Source: an uncultured Prevotella sp. (GTDB taxonomy: Bacteria; Bacteroidota; Bacteroidia; Bacteroidales; Bacteroidaceae). Taken from it: DNA of 15,483 nucleotides. Position numbers and translations under genes: made by a program. Shown piece after piece: positions 9,787 to 15,483 of the stretch. The stretch is from positions 1 to 15,483 of the forward strand of contig USAI01000052.1 of NCBI GenBank assembly GCA_900552675.1, in the 5' to 3' direction. Every line of letters begins with the position of its first letter. Within the stretch, counting starts at the first letter, position 1. The notes beneath the pieces are model-generated. The model ran no database searches. It was not told where the DNA came from and worked only from the letters and a program-made list of their open reading frames with translations.

Positions 9787-9823
9787 GGGAGGACGGGGCA
9801 CAGAGGCCACCGTCCTACTTGGA
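9787..9823 (+). repeat. Hairpin repeat core, copy C (solo)
   Basis: A lone core matches those at 605-640 and 7907-7935: AGGACGG (9790-9796) pairs with CCGTCCT (9810-9816) and is followed by ACTTGGA. The differences from copy A fall mostly in the loop, while the stem halves are unchanged, which suggests that the hairpin is conserved. It lies between the divergent gdhA and cstA promoters. Confidence 0.75.
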
Positions 9824-9857
9824 TTAATTCGTGAAATTCGTGTTCAAACAAAAAACG

Positions 9858-9873
9858 TGCGAAGCGCGAAATA
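9858..9873. repeat. 16-bp repeat, inverted partner at 494-509
   Basis: TGCGAAGCGCGAAATA is the exact reverse complement of 494-509. It follows the solo hairpin core by about 35 bp, while the partner precedes the mosaic copy A by 6 bp. Confidence 0.55.
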
Positions 9874-10004
9874 GATTGTTAAAAATATTTGATCCCTTCT
9901 TTTTGTTCGGGCTGCAGATGTGACGTTTTATTGCAAACTCAATTGTTTGATGAACAAAATAATAATAAAAGTGTGAAATATTTTTCTATTATCAATTAAT
10001 TGTA

Positions 10005-10012
10005 TACTTTTG
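10005..10012 (+). promoter_or_regulatory. -7 promoter box of cstA
   Basis: TACTTTTG followed by CATG matches TAnnTTTG exactly. It implies a leader of about 190 nt before the cstA ATG, long for this phylum. I see no clear TTTG -33 element at the right distance. Confidence 0.6.
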
Positions 10013-10032
10013 CATGACGAATTGTCGTGTGT

Positions 10033-10064
10033 AGTTGACAAGTTGACAAGTTGACGAGTTGACG
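10033..10064 (+). repeat. Four tandem copies of the 8-mer AGTTGACR in the cstA leader
   Basis: AGTTGACA, AGTTGACA, AGTTGACG and AGTTGACG follow one another without gaps, starting about 20 bp after the promoter box, so they would lie in the 5' untranslated RNA. They could be a regulator-binding array on DNA or RNA, or simple slippage DNA. Confidence 0.8.
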
Positions 10065-10069
10065 AGGAG

Positions 10070-10105
10070 ATGAGTAAACAAGGAGATTTGTCTTCTTTTA
10101 TATAA
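10070..10105 (+). other. Possible 11-codon upstream ORF in the cstA leader
   Basis: Directly after the tandem 8-mers, GAGGAG precedes an ATG that opens 11 codons (MSKQGDLSSFI) before TAA, about 105 bp ahead of cstA. The purine-rich GAGGAG sits too close to the ATG for a classical Shine-Dalgarno site, and nothing in the peptide shows a run of a regulatory amino acid. A leader peptide is possible, chance is as likely. Confidence 0.2.
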
Positions 10106-10209
10106 GTTATGTATGCTTGTATGAGTAATGATAATCTTCTTGTATATTGTTTATTTGTTTACTGATAGCATGGCAGATAGGCGTTAGAAACTTAAATAAC
10201 TAATTAACA

Positions 10210-11730
10210 ATGATTTCATTTACACTTAGTTTGGTAGCGTTGCTCTTAGGCTACCTGCTGTATGGAAAATTTGTAGAGCACGTTTTCGGTCCCGACGACC
10301 GACCCACCCCCGCCGTATCAAAGGCCGACGGCATCGACTATATAGCCATGCCTGGGTGGAAAATATTCATGATACAGTTTCTGAATATTGCTGGCACGGG
10401 CCCCATCTTTGGCGCCATCATGGGTGCGTGGTATGGCCCTGTGGCCTATCTGTGGATAGTGTTGGGCTGCATCTTTGCGGGTGCTGTACACGATTATATG
10501 TCGGGCATGCTGTCGGTGCGCCATGGTGGCGTGGGATTGCCCGAACTGGTGGGCCACTATCTGGGCAAGGGCACGCGTCGTGTGATGCTGGTCTTTACTG
10601 TGCTGTTGCTTGTCATGGTGGGCGTGGTGTTTGTTTATAGCCCTGCCCTTATCTTGCAGAGTATGTATGGCAGCAAGCTGTTTTGGGTAGTGGTTATCTT
10701 TATTTATTACATCATTGCCACCATGCTGCCTATCGACAAGATTATAGGTAAGATATACCCCCTGTTTGCCTTCTCGCTATTGTTTATGGCCGTGGCTCTT
10801 ATGGTTATGTTATATATAAAGATGCCAGCGCTGCCTGAGATATGGAGCAACCTGTCAGACAGCAACCTAAACGCCAACCCCGCTTGGCTGGGCACCGATA
10901 GCTTTGTGGCCAAAAACCCCATCTTCCCCTGCCTGTTTCTCACCATTGCCTGTGGTGCCATTAGCGGCTTTCATGCCACGCAAAGTCCCCTGATGGCCCG
11001 CTGCATGAAGCACGAGCGCCAGGGCCGCCCCATCTTCTACGGTGCTATGATAACCGAGGGCATCGTGGCCTTGATATGGGCCACCGTGTCGATGTATTTC
11101 TTCTACTATGGTGGCTGGCGCGAGGTAGTGCCTTCTGACATCGTTTACAACTATACTTGCAATAGCAGCCATCAGTCGCTCATACAATATTTCACTGCCC
11201 CCGAGGTGGTAAAAGATGTGTGTTCAGGTTGGCTTGGAGTGTTTGGCGGCATCTTGGCTATACTGGGTGTGGTGGCCGCCCCTATCACCAGTGGCGACAC
11301 CGCCTTCCGCAGCGCCCGCTTGATTATTGCCGATGCTTTAGGCATTGAGCAGCGCAGCAAACGTCGTCGTTTGATGATTTGTGTGCCTATGTTCTTCTGC
11401 GCCATCTTGTTGCTGCTGTGGCAGATGCAGAACCCCAATGGCTTCAACGTTATTTGGCAGTATTTTGGTTGGGCTAACCAAACGCTTAGCGTCTTCACCC
11501 TATGGACCATCACCGTCTATCTTGTGCGCAAGCGTAAGGCATACGTTATTACCCTGGTGCCCGCACTGCTGATGACCGCCGTGTGCGCCACCTTCATCTT
11601 TGTGTCGCATCAGGCTTTGGGCATTGAGGGGCCGCTGGGCTACGTGCTGGGTGCCATTACCTTCATTATTGCCATTGTTTGGTTTGTGGTTTGGAAACGC
11701 CGCTTTAATGCTTCGCAAACCTCGGCATAA
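10210..11730 (+). CDS. cstA: Carbon starvation protein A (CstA) family transporter
   Basis: This is an inner-membrane transporter; CstA homologues take up peptides and, in enterobacteria, pyruvate during carbon limitation. The 506-residue chain is hydrophobic throughout, with about a dozen or more membrane segments. It carries the family motifs AGTGPIFGA (61-69), HDYMSGMLSVRHGG (94-107), SGFHATQSPLMARC (252-265), PITSGDTAFRSARL (358-371) and WQYFGWANQTL (416-426). It is clearly shorter than E. coli CstA (701 residues). It is not truncated: all motifs are present and the end is natural, a compact form that I recall from other anaerobes. Start: the ATG at 10210 after an A/T-rich leader (AATAACTAATTAACA). 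It diverges from gdhA. The leader has a -7 box, tandem 8-mers and a possible upstream ORF, so post-initiation control is conceivable. Substrate in this organism is inference. Confidence 0.95.
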   Translation: MISFTLSLVALLLGYLLYGKFVEHVFGPDDRPTPAVSKADGIDYIAMPGWKIFMIQFLNIAGTGPIFGAIMGAWYGPVAYLWIVLGCIFAGAVHDYMSGMLSVRHGGVGLPELVGHYLGKGTRRVMLVFTVLLLVMVGVVFVYSPALILQSMYGSKLFWVVVIFIYYIIATMLPIDKIIGKIYPLFAFSLLFMAVALMVMLYIKMPALPEIWSNLSDSNLNANPAWLGTDSFVAKNPIFPCLFLTIACGAISGFHATQSPLMARCMKHERQGRPIFYGAMITEGIVALIWATVSMYFFYYGGWREVVPSDIVYNYTCNSSHQSLIQYFTAPEVVKDVCSGWLGVFGGILAILGVVAAPITSGDTAFRSARLIIADALGIEQRSKRRRLMICVPMFFCAILLLLWQMQNPNGFNVIWQYFGWANQTLSVFTLWTITVYLVRKRKAYVITLVPALLMTAVCATFIFVSHQALGIEGPLGYVLGAITFIIAIVWFVVWKRRFNASQTSA

Positions 11731-11807
11731 TCATTAGGCAAAAACATAAAATACGCCTTATGATATAATTTTTTTGCAAATCCTACGTTATATATATAAA
11801 TAAGGTG

Positions 11808-11836
11808 GGCGTGTCGTTGCGCGGCACGCCTTTTTT
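11808..11836 (+). terminator. Factor-independent terminator after cstA
   Basis: GGCGTGTC (11808-11815) pairs with GGCACGCC (11823-11830), with one G-T pair and a 7-nt loop, followed by six T. It lies about 80 bp after the cstA stop and only 47 bp before the next ATG, with no recognisable -7 box between, so it may also act as a leaky terminator or attenuator for the downstream cluster. Confidence 0.8.
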
Positions 11837-11883
11837 GTTATACAAAGAAACGATAAATTATAAAAAGAAAAAGATAAAACACA

Positions 11884-12375
11884 ATGAAAAAACTTTTCGC
11901 TATGGCGGCAGCCCTGCTTATCAGTGCAGGCGCGCACGCACAATTTGAACAAGGCAAATTGTATATGAACGCATCGCTCACGGGCTTGAATATGTCGTAT
12001 AACGGATCTGAAGGTTTCAACTTTGGCGTACAAGGACAGTTGGGCTACATGGTGGCTAACGACTGGCTGGTATATGGCCTCGTTGATTATAGCCATAAGG
12101 GTAAGGGCGACAACGCCAACCAGTATAGCGTGGGCGTGGGCGGACGCTATTATATTGAGCAGAACGGCCTCTACCTGGGTGCCCAGTGCAAGTTGGCACA
12201 CGCCAGCCACTACACCGACGTGATGCCAGGCATTGAGGTGGGCTATGCCTACTTCCTCAGTCGCACCGTTACCATCGAGCCTGCCATTTATTACAACCAG
12301 TCGTTCAAAAACCACAGCGACTTTTCTTCCGTGGGCCTGAAGGTGGGCATCGGCGTATATCTGTTTAACGATTAA
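11884..12375 (+). CDS. Small outer-membrane beta-barrel protein (porin-family-like)
   Basis: The 163-residue precursor has a clear signal peptide: MKK, a hydrophobic core, and AHA before the predicted cut at residue 19, leaving Gln20 as the mature N-terminus. The rest has alternating polar and aromatic/hydrophobic residues typical of beta strands (LYMNASLTGLNM, FNFGVQGQLGYMV, WLVYGLVDYS, YSVGVGGRYYI, GLYLGAQCKL, IEVGYAYFL, TIEPAIYYNQS, VGLKVGIGVYLF). That is about eight strands, as in OmpA/OmpX-like barrels. The last strand ends in VYLF-ND, so the terminal aromatic is two residues in from the end. Function is unknown; such proteins are structural or adhesive, or interact with the environment. 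The stop codon is 2 bp before the recR start, so the two genes are translated from one message. Confidence 0.85.
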   Translation: MKKLFAMAAALLISAGAHAQFEQGKLYMNASLTGLNMSYNGSEGFNFGVQGQLGYMVANDWLVYGLVDYSHKGKGDNANQYSVGVGGRYYIEQNGLYLGAQCKLAHASHYTDVMPGIEVGYAYFLSRTVTIEPAIYYNQSFKNHSDFSSVGLKVGIGVYLFND

Positions 12376-12377
12376 CG

Positions 12378-13004
12378 ATGGAAAACCAATTTTCATCACA
12401 ACTGCTTGACAACGCCGTCGACGAGTTGGCCAAGTTGCCAGGCGTAGGCCGAAAGACTGCCCTTCGCCTTGCCCTGCACCTGTTGCGCCAAACGCCCGAG
12501 GCGGTCGACACCTTTGCACAGGCCGTTACCCATTTGCGCCACGACGTAAAATACTGCAAGGTGTGCCACAACATTAGCGACACCGAGGTGTGCCCCATTT
12601 GTGCCGACACGCATCGCGATCCCCACACCATTTGTGTGGTAGAAAACATTCGCGACGTGATGGCGGTAGAGAACACGCAGCAGTATAACGGTCGCTATCA
12701 TGTGCTGGGTGGCGTTATCTCGCCCATGGACGGCATTGGTCCTGCCGACCTGGCCATCGATTCGCTCATACAGCGTGTGATGGCAGGCGACATTAACGAG
12801 GTGATATTGGCGCTCAGCCCCACGATGGAGGGCGACACCACCAACTTTTACATCTCGCGCAAGTTGGCGCCATACCCTGTGCGCCTCAGTGTGATAGCGC
12901 GTGGCATATCGGTGGGCGACGAACTTGAATATACCGACGAGGTGACGCTGGGCCGTGCTATCTTGAACCGCACCGTCTTGCAAGCCAACTCTATAACCCC
13001 CTGA
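12378..13004 (+). CDS. recR: Recombination mediator RecR
   Basis: RecR works with RecO (and RecF) to load RecA on SSB-coated single-stranded DNA at gaps. The 208-residue length is normal. Seen in order: N-terminal helix-hairpin-helix LAKLPGVGRKTALRLA (17-32), a four-Cys zinc finger (Cys60, Cys63, Cys72, Cys75), the Toprim domain beginning ICVVEN with Glu89, the ISPMDGIGP loop (114-122), and the conserved ARGISVGDELEYTDEVTL near the C-terminus (174-191). The start is 2 bp after the beta-barrel gene's stop. This is an unusual partner, and suggests that recR is expressed from whatever promoter drives that gene. The next gene starts 16 bp later. Confidence 0.97.
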   Translation: MENQFSSQLLDNAVDELAKLPGVGRKTALRLALHLLRQTPEAVDTFAQAVTHLRHDVKYCKVCHNISDTEVCPICADTHRDPHTICVVENIRDVMAVENTQQYNGRYHVLGGVISPMDGIGPADLAIDSLIQRVMAGDINEVILALSPTMEGDTTNFYISRKLAPYPVRLSVIARGISVGDELEYTDEVTLGRAILNRTVLQANSITP

Positions 13005-13020
13005 AACGTAAAAAACAAGA

Positions 13021-13458
13021 ATGGAAATGAAATCTACACAACGGGTGTTGATGATAGCTTTTGCTGCACCCATCATTCTCTCGCTGCTCATGGTGGCTCT
13101 GTTCGAGACCGACGTGTTGCCCTGTGGCTTGCTGGCGGGCCAGGGTGAGGGGCAGGCCGAGTTTTTAACCGCCGTAACCATGGAGCTGGTTACCATTATG
13201 GCCATACCCGTAGCGCTCAAGATGTTTCGGTTGAAGTTTATTGCCACGCGTCTCACCACGCCACGTGCGCTCATGCGTTGGGGCCTGTTGCGCCTATTGC
13301 TGTTAGGCGTGCCTATGGTGGTCAATGCGCTGTCTTACTATCTTTTTATGAGCGCCGCCTTTGGTTATCTTGGCATCATCTTGTTGCTGTGTATGGTGTT
13401 TGTCACCCCCACTATGGCGCGTTGTTATAGCGAGGTTACGCCAGCCGATGCACAATAA
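13021..13458 (+). CDS. Conserved-looking four-helix membrane protein of unknown function
   Basis: The 145-residue protein has four predicted membrane segments (about 9-27, 49-68, 86-107, 110-132) with short loops and positively charged residues at 69-88 (KMFRLKFIATR..R). It has no signal peptide beyond the first helix and no recognisable catalytic motif. It begins 16 bp after recR and is probably in the same transcript. I do not recognise the family; the position between recR and a glycosyltransferase is the only functional hint. Confidence 0.8.
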   Translation: MEMKSTQRVLMIAFAAPIILSLLMVALFETDVLPCGLLAGQGEGQAEFLTAVTMELVTIMAIPVALKMFRLKFIATRLTTPRALMRWGLLRLLLLGVPMVVNALSYYLFMSAAFGYLGIILLLCMVFVTPTMARCYSEVTPADAQ

Positions 13459-13518
13459 CGCTTTACACCTTATTATATAGTATTTGTGATTAAGTAACAA
13501 GGCATATATCCATTCGCT

Positions 13519-13563
13519 CGGCTTTGCCGCTTGCTTAGCAAGAACTTCACTCGCGAAGCGAGT
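13519..13563 (+). repeat. Cluster of three mini-hairpins before the glycosyltransferase gene
   Basis: Three perfect short inverted repeats follow one another: CGGC-TTT-GCCG (13519-13529), TTGC-TTA-GCAA (13531-13541) and ACTCGC-GAA-GCGAGT (13549-13563). They are followed by TTAACTCCCTTTTAACTTCC, whose TAACTTC units resemble the right arm of the MITE-like element at 732-906. The cluster lies in the 148-bp gap between the membrane protein and the glycosyltransferase. It has no T-run typical of a terminator. Confidence 0.55.
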
Positions 13564-13606
13564 TAACTCCCTTTTAACTTCCATACATACGAAACAAAAG
13601 CAAAAT

Positions 13607-14815
13607 ATGTCCTCAACAGCTCAGTATAAGCTATCGGTCATCATTGTCAATTATAATGTAAAATATTATGTCGAGCAGTGTTTGCTGTCGGTGCAGAAGG
13701 CGCTCAACGGCATCAATGCCGAGGTGTTTGTCGTCGACAACCACTCGCGCGACGCGTCTGTAGAATATCTTACCGACCGTTTTCCTCATGTGCGCGTTAT
13801 CAGCAGCAACCACAACCTGGGCTTTGCGCGCGCTAACAATATTGCCATTCGACAGTGTACGGGGCAATATGTGTTGCTGCTCAACCCCGACACCATTGTT
13901 GCAGAAGACACTTTTCATCGAGTGCTCAGCTTTATGGACGCCACCCCACAGGCGGGCGGCGTGGGCGTGCGTATGCTCAATGTTAATGGCAGCAATGCCA
14001 TGGAGTCGCGCCGCGGCATACCGTCGCCCCTCACCTCGTTTTATAAAATGGTGGGTTTGTGTGCCCGATATCCTAAGAGTCGACGCTTCGGTCGCTACTA
14101 TCTCAGCTTCTTGCCATGGACCGAGCCTGCACAGATAGAGGTGATGAGTGGGGCCTTTTGCATGATGCGCCACGAGGCGTTAAACCAAGCGGGCCTTCTT
14201 GACGAAGACTTCTTTATGTATGGCGAAGACATCGACCTGTCGGTGCGCCTGCTCAAGGCGGGCTGGCAAAACTGGTATGTGCCCGCCACCATCGTTCATT
14301 ATAAGGGCGAGAGCACACAGAAGTCGTCGTTCCGCTATGTGCATGTGTTCTACGATGCCATGCTCATCTTCTTCCGCAAACATTATGGGCACCTGTCGCT
14401 GCTCATCAGCCTTCCCATCAAGGCGGCCATCGTGATGAAGGCCACCGTGGCACTGGTGCGTATGCAAACCAGCAAGGCCCGACGCAGCCTGGGCTTCTTC
14501 CGCCATAACACCTATCATGCACCGCTATATGTGTTTATTGGTAAGGGCGAGCGCCTTGAGCAGTGCCGACAGTTAGCGCAGCGCAAGGGTCTTGAAGCAC
14601 AGTTTTTTGAGGGCGATGCTCAGCAGCTGCCACAGGGTCACCAAACGCTCACGCTGCCACAAAAGGGTAGGGTGTATGTGGTGTATGACGTGAAGGCCTA
14701 CTCGTATCAACAAATTTTTGAATGTTTTGCGCAGGCACCACAACCCAATGTTAGCATGGGCTTGTATAACGCCGACACGCATACCATTATTACGGCCGAG
14801 GAGGTGCTGCGATAA
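13607..14815 (+). CDS. Family 2 glycosyltransferase (rhamnosyltransferase-like) with extra C-terminal domain
   Basis: Residues 8-250 form a GT-A fold: SVIIVNYN (10-17), EVFVVDN (39-45) for nucleotide-sugar binding, LNPDT (92-96) with the metal-binding acidic residue, MSGAFCMMRHEAL (180-192), and FMYGEDIDLSVRL (203-215) with the probable catalytic Glu-Asp. This is the pattern of WbbL-type rhamnosyltransferases acting on lipid-linked cell-surface polysaccharides at the cytoplasmic face of the membrane. A hydrophobic or amphipathic segment at 264-286 probably touches the membrane. Residues about 305-402 are an added domain with alternating hydrophobic strands (LYVFIGKG, RVYVVYD) and helices. It reminds me of the reduced Rossmann-like domain that many Bacteroidetes GT2 proteins carry, but that is inference. 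The sugar donor and acceptor are unknown. The stop is 2 bp before the acetyltransferase gene. Confidence 0.92.
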   Translation: MSSTAQYKLSVIIVNYNVKYYVEQCLLSVQKALNGINAEVFVVDNHSRDASVEYLTDRFPHVRVISSNHNLGFARANNIAIRQCTGQYVLLLNPDTIVAEDTFHRVLSFMDATPQAGGVGVRMLNVNGSNAMESRRGIPSPLTSFYKMVGLCARYPKSRRFGRYYLSFLPWTEPAQIEVMSGAFCMMRHEALNQAGLLDEDFFMYGEDIDLSVRLLKAGWQNWYVPATIVHYKGESTQKSSFRYVHVFYDAMLIFFRKHYGHLSLLISLPIKAAIVMKATVALVRMQTSKARRSLGFFRHNTYHAPLYVFIGKGERLEQCRQLAQRKGLEAQFFEGDAQQLPQGHQTLTLPQKGRVYVVYDVKAYSYQQIFECFAQAPQPNVSMGLYNADTHTIITAEEVLR

Positions 14816-14817
14816 CG

Positions 14818-15330
14818 ATGAACAACACACTACCCATAAGGCTTCGTGCCATGGAGCCCGAAGACCTTGATATGCTGTATGGCATTGAGAACGACAGCGA
14901 GGTGTGGGATGTGGGCGATAACAATGTGCCCTACTCGCGATACATCTTGCACGACTATATTGCGCATGCGCAAGCCGACATTTATGTTGACCGACAGGTG
15001 CGAATGGTGATTGTTAACGCCGAAGGAACGGCCGTGGGCGTGGTTGATGTGGTAAACTTCTCGCCTACGCACCGTAGGGCAGAGGTGAGCATCATCATCA
15101 TGAAGGCGCATCGACATAAAGGGTATGGGCAGGCGGCAATGCAACAGGTTGTTGCCTATGCGCGGCACACGCTGCACCTGCATCAGCTGTATGCTGTGGT
15201 GGGAGAGGGCAACGTAGCCTCGGAGGCGCTGTTCCGAAAAGTGGGCTTCGTGCCACAAACAACCCTTACCGACTGGCTATATGATGGCCAACAGTATCAC
15301 ACTGCCACACTCTTACAGCGCATTTTATAG
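14818..15330 (+). CDS. GNAT-family N-acetyltransferase (RimJ/SpeG-like)
   Basis: The 170-residue protein fits a single GNAT domain. It has the RimJ-type N-terminus LRAMEPEDLDMLYGIEND, a central strand EVSIIIMKAHRHKGYGQAA with the acetyl-CoA pyrophosphate loop (RHKGYG, 99-104), and motif B with NVASEALFRKVGF (132-144). The closest general type is the RimJ/RimL and spermidine acetyltransferase group, which acetylate protein N-termini or small amines. The substrate cannot be read from sequence. It is almost certainly cotranslated with the glycosyltransferase (2-bp gap); an acetyl transfer to an amino sugar would be one guess. No clear hairpin terminator is visible after its stop. Confidence 0.93.
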   Translation: MNNTLPIRLRAMEPEDLDMLYGIENDSEVWDVGDNNVPYSRYILHDYIAHAQADIYVDRQVRMVIVNAEGTAVGVVDVVNFSPTHRRAEVSIIIMKAHRHKGYGQAAMQQVVAYARHTLHLHQLYAVVGEGNVASEALFRKVGFVPQTTLTDWLYDGQQYHTATLLQRIL

Positions 15331-15368
15331 AAAAATGTATGTTTTTTGTGAAAAAAGTAGGGAAAATG

Positions 15369-15400
15369 TTTGGCGGTATCAATAAAAAGTTATACCTTTG
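15369..15400 (+). promoter_or_regulatory. Promoter of tRNA-Asp
   Basis: TTTG (15369-15372) and TACCTTTG (15393-15400) are separated by 20 bp, an almost ideal Bacteroidetes -33/-7 promoter. Transcription would begin about 25 bp before the tRNA, as expected for a strongly expressed stable RNA. Confidence 0.8.
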
Positions 15401-15431
15401 CACTCGCTAAAAAGAAATGATGACACTATAA

Positions 15432-15483
15432 GGTGCGTTAGTTCAGTTGGTTAGAATACATGCCTGTCACGCATGGGGTCACG
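15432..15483 (+). tRNA. tRNA-Asp (GTC), 3' part cut by the window edge
   Basis: The sequence starts GGTGCGT (acceptor 5' strand), then TA and a D-arm with TTCAGTTGGTTAGAA. The anticodon stem CATGC/GCATG (15459-15463, 15471-15475) encloses the loop CTGTCAC, giving anticodon GTC at 15466-15468. The variable region begins GGGTCACG; the T-arm and 3' acceptor are outside. Asp tRNA is a substrate of the TGT encoded at 4105-5238. Confidence 0.95.

Larger units (their letters stand above)
9601..9990. other. gdhA-cstA intergenic region
   Basis: No gene is seen. The stretch contains A/T-rich DNA, one hairpin repeat core (9787-9823), a short direct repeat AATTCGTG (9826-9833 and 9835-9842) and the 16-bp repeat at 9858-9873. 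Regulatory sites for either divergent gene may lie here, but I cannot identify any operator. Confidence 0.6.

Noticed and set aside
10210..11730. CstA as a truncated pseudogene because it is about 200 residues shorter than E. coli CstA
   Set aside because: All family motifs are in order, the frame is intact and the end is natural; a compact family form is the simpler reading.
11788..12519. 243-codon minus-strand frame opposite the beta-barrel gene
   Set aside because: Shadow of the signal-peptide-bearing plus-strand gene; it also crosses the recR start and the cstA terminator.
12396..13325. 309-codon minus-strand frame across recR and the next gene
   Set aside because: It spans two well-supported plus-strand genes and shows no recognisable domain.
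13021..13458. Small membrane protein as a toxin or holin
   Set aside because: 145 residues with four helices and a housekeeping neighbourhood; no antitoxin partner or phage genes nearby.

Overview
The window looks like a chromosomal segment from a Bacteroidota (Bacteroidetes) bacterium, most likely a Prevotella-type member of the Prevotellaceae. Four things point there: A/T-rich leaders mostly without strong Shine-Dalgarno sites, repeated matches to the Bacteroidetes -7 promoter box TAnnTTTG, protein sequences of Bacteroidetes type (short CstA, TGT without the zinc cysteines), and intergenic DNA rich in short hairpins and GAAGTTAA-type repeats. The species call is inference from sequence style, not from a search.

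Left part (1-2839). A minus-strand gene is cut by the left edge (1-151). It is followed by about 800 bp without a gene, which holds a mosaic of hairpin repeats (516-640), a 175-bp MITE-like element with perfect 18-bp terminal inverted repeats (732-906) and a factor-independent terminator (943-983). The minus-strand run lon -> tgt -> LptF/LptG-type permease -> DEAD-box RNA helicase (7724 down to 1034) has gaps of 17, 75 and 50 bp and is probably one transcription unit. A clear promoter box precedes lon and the terminator follows the helicase. The unit joins protein quality control, tRNA queuosine modification, lipopolysaccharide export and RNA remodelling.

Middle (7725-10209). A second copy of the mosaic repeat lies between lon and the terminator of gdhA. 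NADP-type glutamate dehydrogenase (gdhA, minus strand) and the CstA-type peptide/pyruvate transporter (cstA, plus strand) diverge from a 719-bp intergenic region. That region has a -7 box for each gene, a third copy of the repeat core, and four tandem copies of an 8-mer in the cstA leader. Both genes concern nitrogen/peptide metabolism, which fits a peptide- and ammonia-using gut or rumen organism.

Right part (11731-15483). A terminator hairpin separates cstA from a plus-strand cluster: small outer-membrane beta-barrel protein, recR (2 bp later), a four-helix membrane protein, a family 2 glycosyltransferase with an extra C-terminal domain, and a GNAT acetyltransferase (2 bp later). Then comes a very good promoter and the first 52 nt of a tRNA-Asp (anticodon GTC) cut by the right edge.

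Most of the window is housekeeping DNA. I see no defence island, CRISPR array, prophage or complete insertion sequence. The unusual material is in the intergenic regions: the BIME-like repeat mosaic whose two long copies are truncated at opposite ends, the palindromic MITE, the mini-hairpin cluster before the glycosyltransferase, and the repeat-bearing cstA leader.
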